A stretch of 64,000 bases of DNA from an uncultured Oscillospiraceae bacterium. Its GTDB lineage: Bacteria; Bacillota; Clostridia; Oscillospirales; Acutalibacteraceae. Of the stretch, positions 8,575 through 15,884 are shown piece by piece. The DNA lies in the NCBI GenBank assembly GCA_902465155.1, contig CABQLY010000002.1, forward strand, positions 102,076 through 166,075, written 5' to 3'. The notes under the pieces were generated by a model. The model made no database searches. It was given only the letters and a program-made list of their open reading frames with translations, and was not told the origin of the DNA. A program made the translations under genes and the position numbers. Each line of letters opens with the position of its first letter. Within the stretch, counting starts at the first letter, position 1.

Positions 8575-10173
8575 ATGTACGCAAAAGAATTTCAGCAATC
8601 CTTAGCCGCTGTTGAGGCTGCCCGCGCCGCAAACATTGCTTACGAGCCCAAGCGCATGACCGCGCAGGAAAAGGACGATTTACTGGCAGCTTACCACCCG
8701 GATTATAAAAAAAGCGAATTTTCTACTTTAAAAATTGGCCCCAATAAGGGCGAGCAGGTTCCGCACGAGCTGTGCGAAATGCTGCAGGCCAACAGCCGCA
8801 TTGCCGCAGATGAGGTTGATTTAAGCCAGGTAAAGTACGATGTTGATGTACTGATTATTGGCGGCGGCGGGGCAGGGGCTTCGGCCGCAATTGAGGCCGA
8901 CAACGCCGGCGCTAAGGTGCTGGTTGTTACCAAGCTGCGCATGGGCGACGCCAACACGATGATGGCCGAGGGCGGTATTCAGGCGGCCGATAAGCCGAAC
9001 GATTCCCCGGCGATCCATTTTGTTGACGCGTTTGGCGGCGGGCACTATGCTGCAAAGCGCGAACTGTTAGCCAAACTTGTTTGCGACGCGCCCGAGGCCA
9101 TTCAGTGGCTGAACGATTTGGGTGTGGAGTTTGATAAAGCTCCCGACGGCACTATGATCACCACCCACGGCGGCGGAACCTCGCGCAAGCGTATGCACGC
9201 CGCTAAGGATTATTCCGGTGCCGAAATTATGCGCACCCTGCGGGATGAGGTTTTAAACCGCAATATTCCGGTGGTAGATTTTACCGCCGTCGTTGAGCTG
9301 ATTTTAGATGAAAAGGGCAATGCTGCCGGTGCCGTGCTTTTAAATATGGAAACCAAGGAGCTTATGGTAGCCCGCGCTAAAACGGTTATTATTGCAACCG
9401 GCGGTGCCGGCCGTATGCACTACCAGGGCTTTCCAACCTCTAACCACTACGGCGCCACGGCCGACGGCTTGGTTTTAGGCTACCGTGCCGGTGCCAAGCT
9501 GCTTTACGCCGACACCTTGCAGTACCACCCAACCGGCGCGGCGTTCCCGCAGCAAATTTTTGGCGCGCTGGTTACCGAAAAGGTTCGCTCTTTAGGCGCT
9601 AAGCTGGTTAACCGCGACGGCAAGGTGTTTATGCACCCGCTTGAAACGCGCGATGTTGCTGCCGCCTCCATTATTCGGGAGTGCTCTACGAATAAAGAGG
9701 GGGTAGATACCGGCAGCGGCCAGGCTGTTTGGCTGGATACCCCGATGATTGAGGCCATTGGCGGCGAGGGCACCATTGAAAAGCGTATTCCCGCAATGAT
9801 GCGGATGTTTGCCAGCTACGGCATTGATATTCGCAAAGAGCCTATTTTGGTTTATCCCACCCTGCATTACCAAAACGGCGGGTTAGATATTAACGTTACC
9901 GGCATGACCCCGAATGTTGAAAACCTTTATGTAGCCGGCGAGGCGGTTGGCGGTATTCACGGCCGCAACCGTTTAATGGGCAATTCGCTGTTAGATATTA
10001 TTGTATTTGGCCGCAGCGCTGGTAAAAACGCCGCTCAAAAGGCCAAAGAGGTTACCGTTGGCAAGCTGACCCTGCAGCATTTAAAGGCGTTTGATGCTGA
10101 ACGCAAAGCCGCCGGTATTGTAACCACTGCCGTTTCACCCAAGCTTTTGCCCGATTACCGCAGAAAAAAGTAA
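8575..10173 (+). CDS. frdA: Soluble fumarate reductase flavoprotein subunit
   Basis: 532 aa of the succinate dehydrogenase/fumarate reductase/aspartate oxidase family. The FAD fold IIGGGGAGASAAIEAD lies near residue 92, after an unusual N-terminal extension of about 85 residues. Catalytic and substrate-binding blocks are present: YHPTG near 317, TEKVRSLGAKLVNRDG near 330, ETRDVAAASIIRE, PTLHYQNGG near 430, and GRNRLMGNSLLD near 463. The block that carries the covalent FAD histidine in membrane FrdA/SdhA reads ANTMMAEGG, with Asn where His is expected, so FAD is probably bound non-covalently. Position after fumarase, Hdr-Flx and FrdB genes favours fumarate reduction to succinate. L-aspartate oxidase is a possible alternative, but no nadA/nadC neighbours exist. 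Confidence 0.82.
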   Translation: MYAKEFQQSLAAVEAARAANIAYEPKRMTAQEKDDLLAAYHPDYKKSEFSTLKIGPNKGEQVPHELCEMLQANSRIAADEVDLSQVKYDVDVLIIGGGGAGASAAIEADNAGAKVLVVTKLRMGDANTMMAEGGIQAADKPNDSPAIHFVDAFGGGHYAAKRELLAKLVCDAPEAIQWLNDLGVEFDKAPDGTMITTHGGGTSRKRMHAAKDYSGAEIMRTLRDEVLNRNIPVVDFTAVVELILDEKGNAAGAVLLNMETKELMVARAKTVIIATGGAGRMHYQGFPTSNHYGATADGLVLGYRAGAKLLYADTLQYHPTGAAFPQQIFGALVTEKVRSLGAKLVNRDGKVFMHPLETRDVAAASIIRECSTNKEGVDTGSGQAVWLDTPMIEAIGGEGTIEKRIPAMMRMFASYGIDIRKEPILVYPTLHYQNGGLDINVTGMTPNVENLYVAGEAVGGIHGRNRLMGNSLLDIIVFGRSAGKNAAQKAKEVTVGKLTLQHLKAFDAERKAAGIVTTAVSPKLLPDYRRKK

Positions 10174-10193
10174 AATAAGAAAGACGGTTATTT

Positions 10194-10514
10194 ATGACAA
10201 CTGAAATTTTAGAAGCGCTTATGATTCTTTGCTTTGGTCTTTCGTGGCCAATTTCTATTCGCAAATCTTACATTTCCCGCACGGCAAAAGGCAAAAGCCT
10301 GTTTTTTGAGGTATTTTTGCTAATTGGCTACATTTTTGGTATTGTAAAAAAGGTAATTGAATGGACCACGCCGGGCAAGGAATTTACGGTAATTTTCTTT
10401 TTAAGCTTTATTTTTTACATTATTAACTTTGTTGCAATTTCTATTGATGTTGGGCTGTACTTCCGCAACAAAAAGTTAGATAAAGCTGCCGAGCTTGCCG
10501 CTGCCGGCAAATAA
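10194..10514 (+). CDS. Small three-helix membrane protein, SemiSWEET/PQ-loop-like
   Basis: 106 aa with three predicted transmembrane helices: about residues 6-24 (ALMILCFGLSWPISIRKS), 35-53 (SLFFEVFLLIGYIFGIVKK) and 65-88. The proline in the first helix and the triple-helix size match the half-transporters of the SemiSWEET/PQ-loop type. It follows frdA by 20 bp with its own weak ribosome site and appears to be the last gene of the fumarate operon. A transport role, for example for a dicarboxylate or sugar, cannot be read from the sequence. Family assignment is tentative. Confidence 0.6.
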   Translation: MTTEILEALMILCFGLSWPISIRKSYISRTAKGKSLFFEVFLLIGYIFGIVKKVIEWTTPGKEFTVIFFLSFIFYIINFVAISIDVGLYFRNKKLDKAAELAAAGK

Positions 10515-10538
10515 TTGCTGTAAAAGGGGGCGGGCGAA

Positions 10539-10565
10539 GCATTACCGGCCAAAAGCCGGTAATGC
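10539..10565. other. Perfect 11-bp hairpin between the fumarate operon and rex
   Basis: GCATTACCGGC and its exact reverse complement are separated by a 5-base loop. No U-tract follows on either strand, so it is not a classical intrinsic terminator. It could cap the 3' end of the fumarate operon mRNA or act as a protein-binding site. It does not match the TTGTGAA-type Rex operator. Confidence 0.5.
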
Positions 10566-10649
10566 CGAAGTTGCGTTTTGCTCGCACCTTTATTTTTGCA
10601 CCCTGCCTTTACACCACCGCTAAACCCTTAATTTTTTGGGGGGATGAAA

Positions 10650-11282
10650 ATGAAGCAAACAGAAGTTCCTCGCGCTACGGTTGGGCGTATTCCAGGTTAT
10701 TTAAAATACCTTAAAAGTTTAAATGCCGCCACGGTAAATATTTCGGCAACGGCGTTGGCCAAAGCGTTGGGGCTGGGCGAGGTTCAGGTTCGTAAAGATC
10801 TAAGCGCCGTTAGCGGCGCCGGCCGACCCAAAACCGGCTACAATGTGCAAGCCCTTATAACCGCGTTAGAGCATTTTCTGGGCACCAATAGCCACAGCAG
10901 TGTTGTAATTGTTGGGGCCGGTAAACTGGGCCGCGCGTTGTTGGATTACGGCGGCTTTAACGAATACGGGTTAAACCTATTGGCCGCTTTTGACACGGCT
11001 GTTTTTAAAACCGAATTTAGTCATACCGGCAAACCAATTTACAGCATGAGCGAATTAGACGCTTTTTGCAGCGCTAACGCAGTGCGCATTGGGGTAATTG
11101 CCGTGCCGGCCGAAAGCGCCCAGCAGGTTTGCAACCGCTTGGTACAAAACGGTATTCAGGCCATTTGGTGCTTTGCACCCTGCACCTTAAAGGTGTCGGA
11201 AAATATTCCGGTGCAGTACGAGAATATGGCGCTTTCACTGGCCTATTTAAACACAAAAATTAACGATCAACGGGGGAAATAG
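10650..11282 (+). CDS. rex: Redox-sensing transcriptional repressor Rex
   Basis: About 210 aa, typical Rex length. N-terminal winged helix (PRATVGRIPGYLKYLKSL, then LGLGEVQVRKDLSAVSG) and a C-terminal Rossmann domain with VIVGAGKLGRALLDY near residue 88 that senses the NADH/NAD+ ratio. ATG at 10644 abuts the G-run ribosome site; ATG at 10650 has a 6-base spacer and is preferred. Genes for a [2Fe-2S] protein and [FeFe]-hydrogenase follow. Rex commonly represses NADH-reoxidising fermentation genes in Clostridia, so the hydrogenase and perhaps the upstream fumarate operon are candidate targets. I did not find a clear Rex operator by eye. Confidence 0.95.
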   Translation: MKQTEVPRATVGRIPGYLKYLKSLNAATVNISATALAKALGLGEVQVRKDLSAVSGAGRPKTGYNVQALITALEHFLGTNSHSSVVIVGAGKLGRALLDYGGFNEYGLNLLAAFDTAVFKTEFSHTGKPIYSMSELDAFCSANAVRIGVIAVPAESAQQVCNRLVQNGIQAIWCFAPCTLKVSENIPVQYENMALSLAYLNTKINDQRGK

Positions 11283-11283
11283 C

Positions 11284-11523
11284 ATGAAAATTACGGTATG
11301 TATTGGTTCCTCCTGCCACATTAAAGGCTCCCGGCAGGTGGTACAGCAGTTAGAGGATTATATTGCAAACAACAAGCTGGAAAATAAAATAGAGCTGGCC
11401 GGCACCTTTTGCCTTGGCAAATGTCAGCAGGGGGTGTGCGTGCTGGTAAATGATGAATTTCACTCCGTTTCGCCCGAAACGGTAGAGGAGTTTTTACAAA
11501 CCGCGGTTATACCAAAGCTGTAA
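11284..11523 (+). CDS. Thioredoxin-like [2Fe-2S] protein (NuoE-type domain)
   Basis: 79 aa. The motif VCIGSSCHIKGS near residue 4 and the second cysteine pair FCLGKCQQG near residue 42 match the thioredoxin-fold [2Fe-2S] domain found in NuoE and HydC-type subunits. Only this domain is present, so it is a stand-alone electron carrier rather than a full NuoE. It starts one base after the rex stop codon and precedes the hydrogenase by 79 bp, so it may shuttle electrons for that enzyme. In some Clostridia such small proteins accompany NADH-linked hydrogenases; the partner here is inferred. Confidence 0.8.
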   Translation: MKITVCIGSSCHIKGSRQVVQQLEDYIANNKLENKIELAGTFCLGKCQQGVCVLVNDEFHSVSPETVEEFLQTAVIPKL

Positions 11524-11602
11524 GTTCGTTCTTTTGCCGCGGCGGGCTGCACCCGCGCGGCTGCTGCAAAAATTGTAGTTGTTTTCAAAGCTGGAGGAAG
11601 CT

Positions 11603-13027
11603 ATGCGTAAGTTTGATACAAAGGTTCAACATTTAAAATATAAAGTTCTTCGTGAGGTGGCACGCCAGGCCTGGAACGATACATTAACACAAAATTTATT
11701 GGATATTCCTAAAATTATTGTGCCGGGCAACACCCCAACCATGCGCTGCTGTGTATATAAGGAGCGCGCTATTTTAGAGGAGCGGGTTAAAATAGCCATG
11801 GGGGGCGACAAAAACAACCCCAACACCATTGAGGTTATTGAAATTGCCTGTGATGAATGCCCCATGGGTGGTTACGAGGTTACCAACGCCTGCCGCGGCT
11901 GCCTGGCTCACCGGTGCGAGGATGTTTGCAAATTTGGTGCCATTACCTTTGATATGCAGCATGTTGCCCACATTGATAAATCTAAGTGTAAAAACTGCGG
12001 TGCTTGCTCTAAGGTTTGCCCCTACACCGCAATTGTAGACCGTAAACGCCCCTGCGAAAATGCCTGCAAAATTAAAGCCATTAAAATGAAAGAGAATAAA
12101 GCTGCGGCAATTGATAACGATAAATGCATTGCCTGCGGAGCGTGCGTGTACCAATGCCCCTTTGGCGCGATTACCGATAAATCTTACATTTTAGATGTTA
12201 TTAATTTAATTAAGGGCAGCGAGAATAATAAAAACTACAAGGTTTACGCCGTGGTGGCACCTGCAATTTCCAGCCAGTTTACCTACGCAAAGCTGGGGCA
12301 GGTAATTTCGGGCCTTAAAAAGTTGGGCTTTTACACGGTGGTAGAGGCCGCTCTTGGGGCCGATATGGTTGCCGACGCGGAATCAAAAGAATTGGTTGAA
12401 AAAGGGTTTTTAACCAGCTCCTGCTGCCCGGCCTTTGTAAGCTACATTGAAAAATCTTTTCCGGATTTATTACCGTTTGTTTCGCACAATCTTTCGCCAA
12501 TGGCAACCATCTCTAAATACCTAAAAGAGCATGAGGAGCCTTGCAAGGTTGTGTTTATTGGCCCGTGCACGGCCAAAAAGTCTGAGGTGCAGCGTAAAGA
12601 GGTGCAGCCCTATGTAGACGCGGCAATGACCTTTGAGGAGCTGCAGGCTTTGTTTGACAGCCGGGATATTGACATTACCACCCTGCCGGAGGATGTTTTA
12701 GATAACGCCTCGTACTTTGGGCGCATTTTTGCCCGCTGCGGTGGTTTGGCCGACGCCGTTGCCGAGGGCATGAAGGAGCACGGCGAAACCGATTTTGAAT
12801 TAAAGCCCTGCTCTTGCGATGGTATTGAGGCCTGCCGCGTTGCTTTGCTGAAAAAAAGCAAGAATTTGCTGGATTCGAATTTTATAGAGGGCATGGCCTG
12901 TATTGGTGGCTGTATTGGCGGCGCCGGCTGCTTAACTCACGGTGCCAAAAACCGTGCCGAGGTAGATAAATACGGTATGGAGGCGCACGAAAAAACCATT
13001 AGCGATGCAATTTCAATTTTGAAATAG
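11603..13027 (+). CDS. [FeFe]-hydrogenase catalytic subunit, group B-like
   Basis: About 474 aa. N-terminal ferredoxin-type clusters: CDECPMGGYEVTNACRGC plus CEDVC, then CKNCGACSKVCP, CENACKIKA and CIACGACVYQCP. H-cluster motifs follow: L1 TSSCCPAF, L2 IGPCTAKKSE, and L3 EGMACIGGCIGGAG with a further Cys. The short L3 form and AF/IG variants resemble group B hydrogenases of gut Clostridia rather than the group A CpI type. ATG at 11603 has a GGAGG site 5 bases upstream and is chosen over the longer TTG frame at 11579. Reaction: reversible proton reduction with ferredoxin; the physiological direction is unknown. It is third in the rex cluster. No HydE/F/G maturases are in the window. Confidence 0.9.
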   Translation: MRKFDTKVQHLKYKVLREVARQAWNDTLTQNLLDIPKIIVPGNTPTMRCCVYKERAILEERVKIAMGGDKNNPNTIEVIEIACDECPMGGYEVTNACRGCLAHRCEDVCKFGAITFDMQHVAHIDKSKCKNCGACSKVCPYTAIVDRKRPCENACKIKAIKMKENKAAAIDNDKCIACGACVYQCPFGAITDKSYILDVINLIKGSENNKNYKVYAVVAPAISSQFTYAKLGQVISGLKKLGFYTVVEAALGADMVADAESKELVEKGFLTSSCCPAFVSYIEKSFPDLLPFVSHNLSPMATISKYLKEHEEPCKVVFIGPCTAKKSEVQRKEVQPYVDAAMTFEELQALFDSRDIDITTLPEDVLDNASYFGRIFARCGGLADAVAEGMKEHGETDFELKPCSCDGIEACRVALLKKSKNLLDSNFIEGMACIGGCIGGAGCLTHGAKNRAEVDKYGMEAHEKTISDAISILK

Positions 13028-13037
13028 CAATTTTTGC

Positions 13038-13066
13038 TTGCAATTGCGCTTTCGGTATGCTATACT
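13038..13066 (+). promoter_or_regulatory. Promoter of the cobalamin-riboswitch transcript
   Basis: TTGCAA at 13038-13043 and TATACT at 13061-13066 are separated by 17 bp, a good sigma-A arrangement. Transcription would start a few bases downstream, just before the riboswitch. Confidence 0.75.
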
Positions 13067-13082
13067 AATTAAAAATTAAATA

Positions 13083-13320
13083 GGTTGCAGGCTGGCGGGG
13101 TTCAACCCTTGCCGGCCCGAAACACGGTTTGAAATAACAGTACTGTTAAAGTAGATTAATAGAGAATACCGGTGCAAATCCGGAGCAACTGCCATTACTG
13201 TAATTGAATTTTAAAGCAACAAGCCATTGGGCGCTTACTGGCTGATAGGCACACCGGTACTGCCCGAGAAGGCGCTTTGCCGCATTGCGGTTTCATAAGT
13301 CAGGAGAACTGCCGTGTTTT
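13083..13320 (+). ncRNA. Cobalamin (B12) riboswitch aptamer
   Basis: Characteristic elements are in order: a 5' paired region (GGCTGGCGGGGTTC), the core GGTGCAAATCCGGAGCAACTG near 13171, the GCCATTACTGTAA segment, and the hallmark B12-box AAGTCAGGAGAACTGCC near 13298-13314. It sits between a sigma-A promoter and an intrinsic terminator, with the DUF4430 gene following. Expected behaviour is that adenosyl- or related cobalamin binding favours termination and switches the downstream surface proteins off. Class within the cobalamin family was not determined. Confidence 0.93.
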
Positions 13321-13349
13321 ACAGATTTTTATACACTTGGGCAAGAAGA

Positions 13350-13429
13350 GTACAATCGTATTTACACTATGCGGCGGTACTTTCCGGTTTTTGTTCGGTA
13401 ACCGATTGTGTTATTTTGTTAGATTGTAC
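13350..13429 (+). promoter_or_regulatory. Antiterminator elements of the cobalamin riboswitch
   Basis: GTACAATC at 13350-13357 is exactly complementary to GATTGTAC at 13422-13429, which overlaps the 5' arm of the terminator. The same upstream strand (TACAATCG, 13351-13358) can instead pair with CGATTGT at 13403-13409, freeing the terminator. These mutually exclusive pairings form a plausible expression platform. Confidence 0.65.
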
Positions 13430-13462
13430 CCTTTTTAGCTGCGGTTAAAAAGGGTACTTTTG
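13426..13462 (+). terminator. Riboswitch-controlled intrinsic terminator
   Basis: GTACCCTTTTT (13426-13436) pairs perfectly with AAAAAGGGTAC (13447-13457) across a 10-base loop, followed by a T-rich tract. It lies between the aptamer and the coding region, over 120 bp before the DUF4430 start. Confidence 0.85.
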
Positions 13463-13589
13463 TTATTTTACGGTAAACCGCCTTAGCGGGGTAGAGCCGC
13501 CTTGCGGGCGAAATATCGTTTAAAATAAACTAAAAACTTAGGGGCAGGGTTTGCGTTATGCCTGTTTCCTTAAAGAAAGGTGAAATTTT

Positions 13590-14486
13590 ATGAAAAAAAT
13601 TATTAGTTTGGTTGCTGCGGTTGTTTTGCTTTGCAGCGCCTCAACCGTTGGTGCTTTTGCGGCCGAACCAAAAAATTCTGCCGATGTTACCGTTAATTTT
13701 TCTAACGCCGGTAAACTGGAATTAGCACAGAAATCCGTTCATGTTACCGACACCGATAAGGACGGCAAATTAACCTTTGCCGACGCCTTGTACGCCATGC
13801 ATGAGGCTTATTATAAGGGTGGTGCCGCCGCAGGCTTTGCAACAACCGTTCACGAACAGTACGGCTTGAGTGTAACCAAGCTGTGGGGCGATGACAGCGG
13901 CAGCTTTGGCTATTATTTAAACAATAAAGCCCCTATGAATGCTGCCGAGCCTGTAACCGACGGCGACAGCCTTACTGCTTTTATTTACAAGGATACAGAA
14001 ACCTGGTCGGACGTTTACAGCTACTTTAACGCCAACACGTACAATTTGGATTTAGACAGAACCAACGAATTTGAGCTGCAGTTGAAATGCATTCGTTCTG
14101 ACTATTCAACCGATATTCCGACAATTACCGAGGAATTACTGCCCGACGCTGAAATTACCATTAACGGTGAAAAATCTGCCTACAAAACCGACGCCAACGG
14201 CAAGGTTAAAATTAAATTGACCAAACAGGGCAGCTATGTTATTAGTGCCACCAGCAAAGAGCTTACCTTAGTGCCGCCGGTTTGCGTAGTTGAGGCCTCT
14301 AAAACCGAAAATATGCCAACTACGGACGGTGATGGAAATACCGGCAACCAAACCAAAACCGAGGTTAAAAAATCGCCCAAAACCGGTTACGCCGGCGAAA
14401 CGGTTGTTTGCCTTGCTGCCGCTGCCCTTTCGCTTAGCGCAATGGCCGTGCTGCTAAAGGGTAAAAACAAGTTTAATGAGGACTAA
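13590..14486 (+). CDS. Surface DUF4430 protein with sortase-type signal, probable cobalamin binder
   Basis: 298 aa. Signal peptide about residues 1-24 (ends GAFAAE). A DUF4430-like domain spans about 33-150. It includes an EF-hand-like loop (DTDKDGKLTFADALY) and the KLWGDDSGSFGYYLNN core. DUF4430 is related to the C-terminal beta domain of animal transcobalamin/intrinsic factor. A second, Ig-like region (about 150-235) precedes SPKTG near residue 259, a hydrophobic stretch and a basic tail, which is an LPXTG-like cell-wall sorting signal. It is directly controlled by a cobalamin riboswitch and overlaps the next gene by 11 bp. Inferred role: surface capture of cobalamin or corrinoids. Ligand binding is not proven by sequence. 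Confidence 0.8.
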   Translation: MKKIISLVAAVVLLCSASTVGAFAAEPKNSADVTVNFSNAGKLELAQKSVHVTDTDKDGKLTFADALYAMHEAYYKGGAAAGFATTVHEQYGLSVTKLWGDDSGSFGYYLNNKAPMNAAEPVTDGDSLTAFIYKDTETWSDVYSYFNANTYNLDLDRTNEFELQLKCIRSDYSTDIPTITEELLPDAEITINGEKSAYKTDANGKVKIKLTKQGSYVISATSKELTLVPPVCVVEASKTENMPTTDGDGNTGNQTKTEVKKSPKTGYAGETVVCLAAAALSLSAMAVLLKGKNKFNED

Positions 14487-15798
14487 GCTTTTGCGACTTT
14501 GCCTGTGCTTATTGTTGGTTTTTTTGCTGCCCGGCGGGGGCATTGTTCCTGCCCTGGCCGAGCAGCCCCAAACCCCGCAGACTGTTTTTAACGGCATTTT
14601 AAACAGTAAAATGAGCCAAGCGGGGGTAAATAACGCGCAGCAGTTTATTGAAAAGCATTTAGCCAAAAGCCAAAAATCTGCTTTTGAAAACACCTGGTAC
14701 GCGCTGGCTCTGGCGCAGTACCAGCGTTTTAATTTTTCAGCTTACCGTGTCAATTTAGAGGCATACCTTGCCAAAAACAAGGTTGGTTCCGCCGCAACCC
14801 GCTTAAAATGTGCGCTGGTTCTGGCGGCTACCGGCAGCTGCAACAGCTACATTTACACCGCAATAAACGGCTCGGTTGGTAAGCAGGGGCTTATGAGCTG
14901 GGTTTTTGGCTTGCACCTGTTAAACAACGGGTACACTTGCTTGCAGTACACAACCCAAACCGTGGTAGAAAAGCTGCTTAGCTTGCAGCTGCCCGGCGGC
15001 GCTTGGTGCGTTATTGGCCAAACGCCCGATGTTGATTCTACCGCCATGGTGCTGCAGGCCTTAGCGCCGTACTACCAAAGCAACGCCGCCGTTAAAGCCG
15101 CTGCCAACAAAGCCTTGCATTATTTAAGTAAGGCACAGCTGCAGGGTGGCGATTATTCCAGCTACTCGGTGCCGAATGCCGAAAGCACCGCGCAGGTGCT
15201 GCTGGCCCTTACGGCGTTAAACATTAATGCGTTTACCGATTCCCGCTTTATAAAAAATGGCAACAATTTACTCAGTGGTATTTTAAAATATCAGCTTAAA
15301 AACGGCCTGTTTTCTCACAAAGAGGGCGGGGAATACAACGGCATGGCTACCGAGCAGGTTTTTTACACCATGGTGGCTGCGCTGCGCTGGCAAAACGGGC
15401 AATCGGGCTTTTATTTGTTAGATGTTAAAAACCCGGCCGGGGTGCAAAAGCCGGCACAAGCCGGCTCGGCTACGGGCAGCGCAACCGGCGGGGCAGCTGC
15501 TGTTCCCGGCAGCAGTGCCGGCAAAAGCGGGTTAAATTCTAAGGCCGGCCAAAGTGCTGGCACCAAGGCGCAAAGCAACGCCCAATTGGGCAGTAGCACG
15601 GCAGAAAGCTTGGTTACCGGGCAATTTAAAAGCCCAAACGCCGGGGGCGAGTTGGCAGGGCAGGAGCTTAGCAGCAGTACCGAATTGACCCAAACCAGCG
15701 CTAAAAAAATAAAACTGCTTTGGTTTAGCGTGCCGGTTTTGGCTGTGGCCGCGCTTTTGGCGTTTTATTACCTAAAGCTTAAAAAGCGGCAAAAATAG
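14476..15798 (+). CDS. Membrane-anchored prenyltransferase-like alpha/alpha-barrel protein, probable cobalamin binder
   Basis: 440 aa. Signal peptide about residues 1-28 (VPALAEQ). Residues about 30-315 form alpha-hairpin repeats of the terpene-cyclase/prenyltransferase-like type, with typical TPDVDSTAMVLQAL and PNAESTAQVLLALTAL repeat motifs. A Ser/Gly/Ala/Gln-rich linker (about 320-405) follows, then a C-terminal transmembrane helix (LLWFSVPVLAVAALLAFYY) and a basic tail. The same alpha6/alpha6 fold forms the N-terminal domain of intrinsic factor and transcobalamin, whose other half resembles the preceding DUF4430 protein. Translationally coupled to that gene and under the same cobalamin riboswitch. 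Inferred role: second half of a surface cobalamin-binding pair. Confidence 0.78.
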   Translation: MRTKLLRLCLCLLLVFLLPGGGIVPALAEQPQTPQTVFNGILNSKMSQAGVNNAQQFIEKHLAKSQKSAFENTWYALALAQYQRFNFSAYRVNLEAYLAKNKVGSAATRLKCALVLAATGSCNSYIYTAINGSVGKQGLMSWVFGLHLLNNGYTCLQYTTQTVVEKLLSLQLPGGAWCVIGQTPDVDSTAMVLQALAPYYQSNAAVKAAANKALHYLSKAQLQGGDYSSYSVPNAESTAQVLLALTALNINAFTDSRFIKNGNNLLSGILKYQLKNGLFSHKEGGEYNGMATEQVFYTMVAALRWQNGQSGFYLLDVKNPAGVQKPAQAGSATGSATGGAAAVPGSSAGKSGLNSKAGQSAGTKAQSNAQLGSSTAESLVTGQFKSPNAGGELAGQELSSSTELTQTSAKKIKLLWFSVPVLAVAALLAFYYLKLKKRQK

Positions 15799-15847
15799 GC
15801 GCTGCTCCGCCTTTTTGGCAGTTGGGCAAAAAAATTGTAAAAAAGGC

Positions 15848-15876
15848 TTGACAAACCCCTTTTACCGTGCTATACT
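15848..15876 (+). promoter_or_regulatory. Promoter of the isoleucine T-box transcript
   Basis: TTGACA at 15848-15853, 17-bp spacer, TATACT at 15871-15876; close to the sigma-A consensus and placed just before the T-box leader. Confidence 0.8.
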
Positions 15877-15884
15877 GAATAAAA

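Noticed and set aside
8575..10173. L-aspartate oxidase (NadB)
   Set aside because: A dedicated FrdB-type iron-sulfur subunit precedes it, no nadA/nadC is adjacent, and fumarase heads the operon; still an alternative without assay.
10539..10565. Rho-independent terminator
   Set aside because: The hairpin is perfect but no U-tract follows.
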